The translations under genes were made by a program, and so were the position numbers. From positions 62,001 through 126,000 of the forward strand of contig NZ_LR217735.1 in NCBI RefSeq assembly GCF_900698995.1: a DNA stretch of 64,000 nucleotides. Reading direction: 5' to 3'. Positions 50,327 through 59,491 of this stretch are shown here, in pieces (the stretch's first letter is position 1; each line of letters starts with the position of its first letter). Below the pieces are notes generated by a model that did not search any database, had not been told where the DNA came from, and was given only the letters and a program-made list of their open reading frames with translations. The DNA comes from Erwinia_E haradaeae_C (GTDB taxonomy: Bacteria > Pseudomonadota > Gammaproteobacteria > Enterobacterales > Enterobacteriaceae).

Positions 50327-50992
50327 ATGAATCAGCTACAGAGAAAAATAGGTTATTTTTTTAAAAAAATCGAATTACTACAGCAGGCATTAACCCACCG
50401 TAGCTCTAGTCGTCAAAATAATGAGAGGTTTGAGTTTCTTGGAGATTCTATTTTAAATTGTGTAATTTCTTATGCAATTTATCGTAGCTTTCCATGTATA
50501 GACGAAGGCGATTTAAGTCGTATGCGTTCCACGTTAGTGCGTGGCTACACCTTAGCAGAAATAGCACGAGAGTTTAATTTAGGCTCGTATTTAACTCTTA
50601 GCCGAGGAGAATGGAAAAGTGGTGGTTACAAGCGTCAATCTATTTTATCTAATGCCATGGAAGCTTTAATTGGTGGTATATTTTTAGATAGTAATATGCA
50701 GACGATAGAGCGACTTATTCTTAACTGGTACGATTCTCGTTTGCACACTATTGAACCAGGAGACGAACAAAAAGATCCCAAGACACGCCTGCAAGAATTC
50801 CTACAAGGAAACCATCTTCCATTGCCATCTTATTTTGTATTACAAGTGCAAGGCTCAGAGCATCATCAGTTATTTACGATTCAATGCATTGTTACTGGAA
50901 TAAAAGAGCCAGTAGTAGGTACTGGCTTGAGTCGTCGTCAGGCTGAGCAAAAAACTGCTCAAAAAGCCCTAATTATGCTAGGTATAGAATGA
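50327..50992 (+). CDS. rnc: Ribonuclease III
   Basis: A double-strand-specific endonuclease that processes rRNA precursors and some mRNAs. It has 221 residues (E. coli 226). The signature NERFEFLGDSILN (about 33-45) and EALIGGIFLD (about 112-121) carry the catalytic acidic residues. A double-stranded RNA-binding domain fills residues about 150-220 (DPKTRLQEFLQG to the end). T7 and A7 runs lie in the first 15 codons. It overlaps era by 4 bp. Confidence 0.97.
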   Translation: MNQLQRKIGYFFKKIELLQQALTHRSSSRQNNERFEFLGDSILNCVISYAIYRSFPCIDEGDLSRMRSTLVRGYTLAEIAREFNLGSYLTLSRGEWKSGGYKRQSILSNAMEALIGGIFLDSNMQTIERLILNWYDSRLHTIEPGDEQKDPKTRLQEFLQGNHLPLPSYFVLQVQGSEHHQLFTIQCIVTGIKEPVVGTGLSRRQAEQKTAQKALIMLGIE

Positions 50993-51897
50993 GAGAGCAT
51001 GCCACTTATTGCGGTTTCGTTGCTATTGTGGGGCGTCCGAATGTAGGAAAGTCCACTGTATTAAATCAATTAATACAACAGAAGATTTCTATTACTTCAC
51101 CTAAGCCACACACCACTCGTCATGAGATTATAGGGATTCAGAGTAAAGGTATGTATCAAGCTATTTATATTGATACACCAGGTTTATGTATAGAAGAAAA
51201 AAACACTATTAATCGTTTTATGAATCGCGTAATAAAAAACTCCATTACTAATGCCAGGTTAGTTGTTTTTATAATAGAGGGTATAAATTGGACTGTCGCT
51301 GATAAAATGATTATGCATTACTTAAAAGATAAATCATTAGTTCTTTTAGTACTGAATAAGATTGATACTATTGCTAATAAAAGTCTTTTATTACCGCATC
51401 TCCAGTGGTTAAGTCGGAAGAGGCATTTTGTAGATATAGTACCTATTTCTGCTAAGATGGGAACGAATATCGATACTATTAGTAGAATTGTGCATAAATA
51501 TCTTCTACAGTCAGAGCACTATTTTCCTAAAAAGTGTATTACAAATCGTTCTCAAAAATTCATGGCATCAGAAATTATTCGTGAAAAAATTATGCGATAT
51601 CTTGGAGGGGAGCTTCCGTATTCTGTAATGGTTGAAATAGAGCAATTTTCTATTAATAAGCATGGCAGGTTCATGATTTATGGGGTTATTATAGTACACA
51701 GTGCCAGTCATAAAAAAATAGTAATTGGCTGTAATGGAGCTAAGATTAAAAGTATTGGTGTTGCAGCACGTCATAATATGGAGACAATTTTTAGACAGAA
51801 AGTTTATCTTGAGTTATGGGTGAAAATTATATCTGGTGAAAGAGATTACAAAGATACACTGCTAAATATAACATATACAAATACAATACCATCATAG
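50989..51897 (+). CDS. era: GTPase Era
   Basis: An essential GTPase that binds 16S rRNA and assists 30S maturation. It has 302 residues (E. coli 301). GTPase motifs are GRPNVGKST (about 15-23), TTRH, DTPGL, NKID and SAK. The C-terminal KH domain (about 200-295) has GCNGAKIKSIG and VYLELWVK. Its start overlaps the rnc stop. recO, pdxJ and acpS, which follow in E. coli, are absent. Together with rsmA nearby it represents 30S assembly. Confidence 0.97.
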   Translation: MREHATYCGFVAIVGRPNVGKSTVLNQLIQQKISITSPKPHTTRHEIIGIQSKGMYQAIYIDTPGLCIEEKNTINRFMNRVIKNSITNARLVVFIIEGINWTVADKMIMHYLKDKSLVLLVLNKIDTIANKSLLLPHLQWLSRKRHFVDIVPISAKMGTNIDTISRIVHKYLLQSEHYFPKKCITNRSQKFMASEIIREKIMRYLGGELPYSVMVEIEQFSINKHGRFMIYGVIIVHSASHKKIVIGCNGAKIKSIGVAARHNMETIFRQKVYLELWVKIISGERDYKDTLLNITYTNTIPS

Positions 51898-52270
51898 AAA
51901 TACTTAGATTAGTGCTTAATAGTAAAATAGAATCTGTTGATATCTATCAATTTTAGAGATAGTGAGTACTTGTAGAGTAAAACATTATTGTTATTTAGGT
52001 AAAATATTAGCACAATATTGATAATATATGACTGGAATAAATACTAAATTTTAGTGTAAATTATATATAATTCAATTTTATGATCTTTATATATAATATA
52101 TATGTTTTAGGTTTTTTTTTAAAATAGTGTTTACGCTTGGATAATGCGTATGATATTGGATTGTAGTGTGTACAGGTTTCGCGTATATACTCTTATTTTA
52201 CTCAAGTGACGCATACGATGATTTGAATTATTTTATATTACCACAGTAAATAAAGAAGATTAATAAGTTA
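51898..52270. other. Spacer between convergent era and rsmA
   Basis: 373 bp of AT-rich sequence, with no gene or clear terminator hairpin. Confidence 0.6.
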
Positions 52271-53077
52271 TTAATAATGCTTCGTTAACCAATCTGCTAA
52301 TTGACAATATTGTAAAACGCTAATATTTTCTGCACGTAAGTCCGGTGAAATATTCATTTTGATTAATTCTTCAAGAGAGATTAAATATTGAAGACTATTT
52401 CGTATTTTTTTGCGACGTTGATTGAAGGCTGCTGTGGTTATGCGATTTAAAGAATTGATGCGTGTTGGTGATTGTATTATAGTTCTTATTGGGATGAAGC
52501 GTACTACTGTAGATTTAACCTTTGGGGTTGGAGTAAGGGCATTTGCTGGAACTAAAATTACTGGAAACATCTGACAATAATACTGAGACATAACTGACAA
52601 GCGACCGTAACTTTTATTTCCTGGATTAGCCAGGAGACGATCAGCTACTTCTTTTTGTAGCATAAAATGCATATCATCAATGACGTTAATGTGACTAAAA
52701 AGATGAAATATTAGTGGCGTGGAAATATTATAAGGTAAGTTGCCAAATATGCGTAACAATTGGCCTTGTTTGTGTGAAAAATTTGAAAAATCAAATATTA
52801 AAGCATCTTGATGTAAGATATTGATTTTGTCTTTTAACTGAGAATTATTTTTTAGGTATAACGCTAGATCTCTATCAATTTCAATTACTGTGAGCTTATT
52901 TATTAGTGGCTCTATTTTTTCTGTTAATGCACCAAGTCCAGGTCCGATCTCGAGCATGACTTGTCCATACTGGGGGCAAATAGCATTAATAATAGTATTA
53001 ATAATATATTGGTCATGTAAAAAATGTTGTCCAAAACGTTTTTTTGCATGATATCCATGGTGTATTTGACTTATCAT
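52271..53077 (-). CDS. rsmA: 16S rRNA (adenine(1518)-N6/adenine(1519)-N6)-dimethyltransferase
   Basis: Dimethylates two adjacent adenines near the 3' end of 16S rRNA, a late step in 30S assembly. It has 268 residues (E. coli 273). It keeps KRFGQHFLHD (about 13-22), the SAM loop LEIGPGLGALTE (about 43-54) and the catalytic GNLPYNIST motif (about 113-121). The C-terminal RNA-binding region has FNQRRKKIRNSL. It is a single gene; pdxA, apaG and apaH, its enteric neighbours, are missing. Confidence 0.97.
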   Translation of the reverse strand: MISQIHHGYHAKKRFGQHFLHDQYIINTIINAICPQYGQVMLEIGPGLGALTEKIEPLINKLTVIEIDRDLALYLKNNSQLKDKINILHQDALIFDFSNFSHKQGQLLRIFGNLPYNISTPLIFHLFSHINVIDDMHFMLQKEVADRLLANPGNKSYGRLSVMSQYYCQMFPVILVPANALTPTPKVKSTVVRFIPIRTIIQSPTRINSLNRITTAAFNQRRKKIRNSLQYLISLEELIKMNISPDLRAENISVLQYCQLADWLTKHY

Positions 53078-53864
53078 TAGCTCTTTAATTGAAGTATATT
53101 AAGAAATATATTTACCGTATATTTTCACTATAATGTATATAAAAACTAATATTTATAGAAAATATAATGTAGCGACAAATTTCTCTATTAATTATAGATT
53201 CTTTTTTAAACTGGGCTGATAGTTTAAAAAAAATAATTTTTTTGTATTCTGTTTAAATTATTTAAATTATTTCTATAAAAATATTATGAGCTCAAGATTG
53301 TAATGGTCTATATAATTTTGTTTTGAGTGGTCTTATAAATGATCTGTTATTTTAAAAGTGTCTTTAGTATCTTTTTTGATAAAATATCATGTTTTTTGAG
53401 TTTTTATGTCTATTTGAGAGTGTTTTGTAAAAAATTATAATAGTAATTAAGGTTAATTGAAATTTTAATAGAATAATCACACTTAAGTATAAATTATAAT
53501 GCTGTATTATATATTAAGTTTCTTTATCTATATTAATTTATTTTTTCTAAAAAGATTTTCTAACAGGTTTTTGGTTACATGATCGTCACATAAATTATAA
53601 AAATATTTTATATATTACATTAATTGTAATTTAGCTAGGGACTTAATATAAGATTATTAGCTTTTAAAATTTTTTATAAGAATTTAAATTCTTTTTCACA
53701 TTACAAAGATCCTCAAATACAAATATAAACATAAAAACTATAACAATTGAGATTACTTATTGTAGAGATTATAATAGTAATTCTGCTGTGATAATGAAAA
53801 ATATAGTAAAATATTGCATGTGTTTATAAAATAAACTGAACTATTTCAATTTTCACTTTAGTTA
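53078..53864. other. Spacer between rsmA and tRNA-Arg
   Basis: 787 bp, AT-rich, with frequent stops. No gene or RNA is seen. Confidence 0.6.
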
Positions 53865-53941
53865 TGGCACGCCCTACAGGATTCGAACCTGTGACCTACG
53901 GCTTAGAAGGCCGGTGCTCTATCCAGCTAAGCTAAGGGCGC
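53865..53941 (-). tRNA. argU: tRNA-Arg (anticodon UCU)
   Basis: A 77-nt tRNA with encoded CCA. The anticodon loop CTTCTAA gives UCU, reading AGA/AGG. The D-, anticodon and T-arms (GGTTCGAATCC) fold normally. The acceptor is GCGCCCT/AGGGCGT, so the first pair is G1.U72 instead of the G-C of E. coli argU. In E. coli argU also lies near folD, so this pairing of neighbours is ancestral. AGA codons are frequent in these genes, so the tRNA matters more here than in E. coli. Confidence 0.97.
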
Positions 53942-55887
53942 ATTTAATATAAATATATTATATATTATGTATATAATGAGTCAACTAATTTGCTTTGACT
54001 AGATATGTAATACTTTTCGTATTAAAATCTCTTCATGTAATTAAGTTGTATTATAAATAGCGCTAAGATTAGACAGTGCATTAATTATATTACTTACAAT
54101 AGGGATTCAAATTTAATTATTAGTCATAAGATTTTTGTAATATCACTAAAAAATTTTATATATTACCTGTTTCCTCTAGAGCGTTAGATATTTTATATAC
54201 TAAATACTGCCATGGTATGTAATACGACAGTCAGATTTTATCAGATGTAATTTGTTTTTATATTCATATAAAATTTAAAAAGATTAGATTTTAGCGTATT
54301 CTTAGCTCTAAAAATTTGACATACTTGTTAAGTATTATGTTTTCTAAGTGACATGTTTTTCACTATTTACTGATATAAGAGCTATTTATTTCTTGATATT
54401 TTGATCGTATATTTATTGAACAGCTCTAATCTGCAAGATTACTGTTTTGTTTTATTCCAAAATATACACGATTATTTTGTTTTTAATATTAAAATATGTT
54501 ATGTATAATTTTATGCAAGCTAAGGTAAGTAAATTTCTCATCGTAATGTAATGCATTAAGATATATATCTTATCATTAAGTATAGATATTACATAATATT
54601 ATTAGCATGGATAGCATAGAACAATATAATCTGTTATGGTTTTAGTCCTAATTATACTAATTTAGACTATATTTAGTGGTGTCTCTAATAAGGATGAATC
54701 GTCTATTAATAGAGATATGATTGAGCTTTAATTATTGCATACATACTCATTAGTTGTAGTATATTATTATGAACCTTTCAGATTAATAAAAGTAATAATT
54801 AATATACATCTTCAAAAGTTTAATAACTGTAAATTAATTTATTTATTATATAACTTAATAAAATTTTTATAGTGAAAAAAGTATTTTTATTTTTTTGTTA
54901 AGTGATATAGGTGTCTATTTTTATCAGTTTTAATAAAAATTTTTAACGAAGTCATCCTCATGTGTATTGATAAAATTAAGACAGATGAAAGCCTTTTTAA
55001 TATGTATTGATGATAATTGATTTGTAAAATAATTAATTTTTTTATTTTTAGGATAATTGACATGTAGAATCAGATTTTTTTAAAAAATAATATCTACATG
55101 TACCGTAGATATATTTATATAGCTGTATAGGAAATTAATTAAGTTAGCTATCAATTGATTAAAATAATAATAATTTAAAAGAAGCGCAATAAAAACTTTA
55201 AAATGTTTAGATATTTAGATTTAATACTAAATCTATCACTAAATAGTAGAACGAACTATCTTCTAACAATTTTTAATAAAAATTACTTATATTAGTATAG
55301 TTTAAGTATTGCTTATTATACACTACGCTTAAAATAATATTGCGCATGTTATATAGATTTTATCTATGATGTTAGATATCATTGATAATATAATATATTA
55401 TATTATATTATATAAGTTTTAGAAAAACTTAGGATAGTTATTATTAATATATAATATATAATATATTAGTTATATTTTGATTTTAATTTGTGAAAATTAT
55501 AGATTATCTCAAATATGATCGATTTTGATGATTATTTTAAATAATTTGTGTACAATCAATATATAAAAATATATAAAAGTAAAAAATAAAATATAGTGTT
55601 GGTGTGATAACTGTTAGAATTAAAAAATAATCATCATGTCGTACAATCAAGTATTATTATTTTGGATGTTTCAAGTATGTTAATTAGATGCTTCATATAT
55701 ATTTTTGGTTTATTGAGCTTGCATATAAACAAGTATTTTAAAAACATATGCCTATCGAGATTAAAATAACATATATAAAAATATATAGATAGATTGCATT
55801 AATCTAATGTAACTATCAATTTTAGTATAATTGAATATTGGTGTGCTTTACAATTATCAAATGTAATTCAGAGGGATGCATGATTTA
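53942..55887. other. 1.9-kb spacer between tRNA-Arg and folD
   Basis: Extremely AT-rich. Near 55380-55470 there are overlapping runs of alternating TA and ATATTA that can form weak cruciforms. No gene, phage remnant or integrase is seen, although in E. coli the argU site carries a prophage. Confidence 0.65.
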
Positions 55888-56754
55888 ATGCCTGCAAAAA
55901 TTATTAATGGTGAAAAAATTGCGCGCCAGATACGTAAAGAAATTTCTAGGAGTATACAGATACGTTTATCTGAAGGTAAACGTATTCCAGGTCTAGCGGT
56001 GGTATTAATAGGCTCAGATCCAGCCTCGAGGATTTATGTTACTCGAAAACGTTCTGCTTGTGAAGAAGTTGGGTTTTTTTCATATTTATATGATTTATCA
56101 GTTAATACCACTCAAGTTCAGCTTCTGGATCTAATTCAGAAACTTAATCAGGATGCTACTATTGATGGAATCTTAGTACAGTTACCGCTTCCAGCGGAAA
56201 TAGATCCAGTTCTAATAACAGACAGCATATCTCCTATTAAGGATGTAGATGGTTTTAATTCGCATAATCTTGGTCGTTTGTGTAAGCGTTCGCCAAGTGT
56301 TTTGCGACCATGTACGCCTCGTGGTATTATAACTCTATTAGAACGTTATCATATTGATATTTGTAGCCTTCATGCGGTCATTGTTGGGGCCTCTAATATT
56401 GTTGGGAGGCCAATGAGTATGGAGCTTCTTCTTTCTGGTTGTACCACAACTATTACACATCGTTTTACAAAAAATTTAGATTGTTTTGTCTCGCAAGCTG
56501 ATCTTCTTATCGTGGCAGTTGGAAAACCTAGATTTATTCCAGGATATTGGATTAAATATGGCGCCATAGTGGTTGATGTTGGCATTAATCGTTTAACAAA
56601 TGGAAAAATAGTTGGTGATGTTGATTTTGATCAAGCTTTTTATCGGGCATCCTGGATTACGCCAGTTCCAGGAGGAGTTGGGCCAATGACTATTGCTACT
56701 CTTATGCAGAATACATTATATGCTTGTGAAACAAACGAAAAGATTACTTTTTAA
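55888..56754 (+). CDS. folD: Bifunctional methylenetetrahydrofolate dehydrogenase/cyclohydrolase
   Basis: Interconverts 5,10-methylene-THF and 10-formyl-THF, supplying one-carbon units for purines and formyl-Met. From the ATG at 55888 it has 288 residues, the E. coli length, and MPAKIINGEKIA aligns with its start. An ATG at 55876 is too close to the GAGGG site. Active-site Tyr and Lys are in YVTRKRSACEEVGF (about 50-63), followed by DGILVQLPLP, GASNIVGRP for the cofactor and the C-terminal PVPGGVGPMT. It stands alone between spacers. Confidence 0.97.
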   Translation: MPAKIINGEKIARQIRKEISRSIQIRLSEGKRIPGLAVVLIGSDPASRIYVTRKRSACEEVGFFSYLYDLSVNTTQVQLLDLIQKLNQDATIDGILVQLPLPAEIDPVLITDSISPIKDVDGFNSHNLGRLCKRSPSVLRPCTPRGIITLLERYHIDICSLHAVIVGASNIVGRPMSMELLLSGCTTTITHRFTKNLDCFVSQADLLIVAVGKPRFIPGYWIKYGAIVVDVGINRLTNGKIVGDVDFDQAFYRASWITPVPGGVGPMTIATLMQNTLYACETNEKITF

Positions 56755-57822
56755 TATAGTTTTTTAATACAGAATGTTTTTATAAACAGTGATAGTTTAT
56801 AAAAATATTTTAAACTTTCAAGAAGTTTGGATTTTTAGATTAACAATTTTCAAAAATATTTTATTTATTATTTATTCTTATATAAAAGCAAAACCTCATG
56901 ATAAGTTCTTTTTTATAAAGAATCGAAATAATTCTGTGTTTATATCTTAAAAACCATGCTGTATATTACATCAAGTAGTATTTTATACTTTATTTTTTAT
57001 AAAAATATTCTATTTAGTTAATATTAATTAGTAGAAAATTATATACCTAAGTAGCCTTATATGAAATTATTATTTCATGTAAGTTTTACATTATTCTAAT
57101 TCAATCACCATTTAGTAATGAATTTTTTAATCAACCATGTATTGCTTGTTTTATGCCTTGGATGTGTAAAAGTTTAATCTTGGAATATTTTTAACAATTT
57201 AGAGCATTAAATGCTATATATTTTAATAATATTCATTAATAGAATTTTTTATAAAATAAAATTAGTTATAAAATTTTTCTCAGTTTTTATAAGAAAGCAG
57301 ATATAATCCATTGATTAGTGTGGATTTTTCATATCATTTTTACATCAATAACATATAGTGATGTGCTAACATTAAAAATAATTTGCTTTTTAAAAGATGA
57401 CTATATGTTATATGATTGAAATAAAATTACAAATTTTATAACATATAAGTGTATTAGGAGTATTTTCTTTAGTTTTCTAACATTTATACTAGAAGTAGTT
57501 TTTTTTGTACATCAATCATGCTAGTTTTATGACCATCACTGATCGATATAAATATTTATTTATTTTTTTTGCAGTGATGAAAACTATAATGTATATTATT
57601 AACTTGTTTTTGAGAATGGTAAGAAAATTTTACGCATAAAACTAATAATATTCTCTAGATTTTTAAAAACTTTAAGCATAAAAAATATAATTTATAAAAT
57701 ATATTTTTATATATATTATATAAAATATGTATTTCATACAAATCTTATATTAGTAAAAACCTTTAAAGTTTTTAATCTTTATTAAAGTTTTTATATGTAG
57801 GTTATTTTGTGCCTGTTTTGTT
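56755..57822. other. Spacer between convergent folD and alr
   Basis: 1.07 kb, AT-rich, with no gene, RNA or strong terminator. Confidence 0.65.
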
Positions 57823-58899
57823 TTACTTCAGCTGAACTGGAACTCGTGGAGATAACGCGCACATAAGTTCATATCCCACAGTCTTAGATGCTGTGGCAAC
57901 ATCGTTAATTTTAACGCTGTCCCCCCATAATTCAACCTTACTGCCAATATAAGCCTGTGGGTACATAGTTAAGTCTATTGCCATCATATCCATGGAAACA
58001 GTTCCAATAGTTTTTGTCATATGCTCTAAAATTTTTACAGGAGTTCCAGAAGGAGCATGGCGTGGATATCCATCAGCATAACCACAAGCAACTATCCCAA
58101 TACGTTGCTTGCAATTAGCTCGATAACTATTAGCGTAGCCTACTGTTGACCCAAAGGCAATCTCTTGAATAGCAATAATTTGACTATTGAGCGTCATAAC
58201 AGGTTCAAAGCCAGAATCTGATGAGATACCTGGATTACCATCTCTCTTTGGAGAGGCGCCATATAATATAATTCCAGGGCGAACCCAATTAAAATGAGTC
58301 TGAGGGTGCCAAAGGATAGCAGCGGAATTAGCTAGTGATATTGGACAATTAAGATCTTTTGAGGCTTGATAGATTTTCTTCATTGGCTCGATAACGCCTT
58401 CTTTATGCTCCGCGTTCGCAAAGTGCGCCATAAGTGTTAATGTGCCTATACTTTTGATCTCTTTGAGTTGTCGCCAGACAGAATGGATATCATCTGGTTG
58501 AAAACCAAGACGATTCATACCACAATTCATTTTTAGATAAATATTTAATGGAGCTAATAATTTAGCTTGCGCTAATGCTTGAATTTGCCATTGACTATGT
58601 ACAACTGTAGTTAAATTATATTGTGCTAGGATTGTGATATCACTTGGATGAAAAAACCCCTCTAATAACAAAATAGGTTTCTGCCATCCGCTGTCTCGGA
58701 GCAATAATGCTTCATGGATGCTAAGCAAAGCGAAACCATCTGCTTGACATAGACTCTTCCAGACTCGTTTAATACCATGACCGTAGGCATTAGCTTTGAC
58801 TACAGCCCAAAGTTGTGCAGTGGGAACCATCTGACGCACTATAGAGAGATTATTTTTTAATGCCTTTTGATTGATTATTGCTACAATTGGACGAGACAT
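57823..58899 (-). CDS. alr: Alanine racemase
   Basis: A PLP enzyme converting L-alanine to D-alanine for peptidoglycan. It has 358 residues (E. coli 359). The PLP lysine is in AVVKANAYGHG (about 34), the catalytic tyrosine in GSTVGYANSY (about 250), and GYADGYPRHAPSGTPV, MDMMAIDL and WVRPGIILYG are clear. It could derive from alr or dadX, which are similar; dadX is the cvrA neighbour in E. coli, but here cvrA is far away. AAGGAAG precedes the ATG, and a 16-bp palindrome lies just upstream. It is divergent from dnaA. Its presence indicates that a cell wall is still made. Confidence 0.95.
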   Translation of the reverse strand: MSRPIVAIINQKALKNNLSIVRQMVPTAQLWAVVKANAYGHGIKRVWKSLCQADGFALLSIHEALLLRDSGWQKPILLLEGFFHPSDITILAQYNLTTVVHSQWQIQALAQAKLLAPLNIYLKMNCGMNRLGFQPDDIHSVWRQLKEIKSIGTLTLMAHFANAEHKEGVIEPMKKIYQASKDLNCPISLANSAAILWHPQTHFNWVRPGIILYGASPKRDGNPGISSDSGFEPVMTLNSQIIAIQEIAFGSTVGYANSYRANCKQRIGIVACGYADGYPRHAPSGTPVKILEHMTKTIGTVSMDMMAIDLTMYPQAYIGSKVELWGDSVKINDVATASKTVGYELMCALSPRVPVQLK

Positions 58900-58908
58900 A
58901 ATCTTCCT

Positions 58909-58924
58909 TATATCTATAGATATA
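58909..58924. promoter_or_regulatory. Perfect 16-bp palindrome at the alr 5' end
   Basis: TATATCTATAGATATA reads the same on both strands. It lies 9 bp from the alr start codon, just upstream of the AAGGAAG ribosome-binding site. It could be an operator or a small hairpin affecting translation. AT-rich DNA gives such palindromes by chance more often than average. Confidence 0.4.
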
Positions 58925-59397
58925 GCAGCCTATACATAGGGTATATAATATATTATGCAAAATATATTATTGAAATTGTCGAGTAATCTCGTGTCACCAT
59001 AATAAAAACCATAGATTATCTTTAATTGCTACCAGCATACAATAGAATGAATATATTATCTCTATATTAATCATGACGATTTCGCGCTTTCTACATTGCG
59101 AGCACGTAATACATTATAGAAAAAAATACATATAGGATTGGAAATAATTTTCTAGAGAGTGAATTTTGGTAGATATAATCTATTATATATTAGTTATTAT
59201 GCCATGCATGGTTTCTGTATAATTGTATATGTTTTTATGTTTTAGAGTAATAAAAGACACTATTTATAAAATCAAAGATCTTTGCTGAATTTTACACTAT
59301 ACTCGTTTTTTATCAAAAACTATAAATGAGCATTAACAGTTATTAAAATTATTATTAATACATTAACTTTGTAAAAATATAATAATTAGGAGAACGT

Positions 59398-59439
59398 TAT
59401 TCTTTTTGTAAAATTTTGTCATATTTTACAAAAAGAATA
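59398..59439. promoter_or_regulatory. 17-bp perfect inverted repeat upstream of dnaA
   Basis: Arms TATTCTTTTTGTAAAAT (59398-59414) and ATTTTACAAAAAGAATA (59423-59439) are exact reverse complements with an 8-base loop TTTGTCAT. It ends 52 bp before the dnaA GTG start. It could form a hairpin in the dnaA leader RNA, be a bidirectional terminator between alr and dnaA transcripts, or be a binding site. It is the longest perfect inverted repeat that I noticed. Confidence 0.6.
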
Positions 59440-59491
59440 TCATTTATTATTTTAGTTCTAGTGTTTTTTGATTTTTTAAGTGGGGCCCGCC

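Larger units (their letters stand above)
58900..59491. other. Divergent alr-dnaA spacer
   Basis: Contains the palindrome next to alr, a 10-bp palindrome CCATGCATGG (59202-59211) and the 17-bp inverted repeat before dnaA. No exact DnaA box (TTATCCACA or close form) was found on either strand by eye, and rpmH/rnpA, upstream of dnaA in many gammaproteobacteria, are absent. It does not look like an enteric oriC. Confidence 0.6.

Noticed and set aside
53942..55887. Prophage or integrated element at the tRNA-Arg gene
   Set aside because: No integrase, repeat of the tRNA 3' end or phage-like ORF is present; the spacer is only AT-rich filler.
58925..59480. Possible oriC between alr and dnaA
   Set aside because: No exact or near DnaA boxes, no array of 13-mers and no GATC cluster were found by eye. 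In enterics oriC is not next to dnaA. A GC-skew plot over the full genome would decide.
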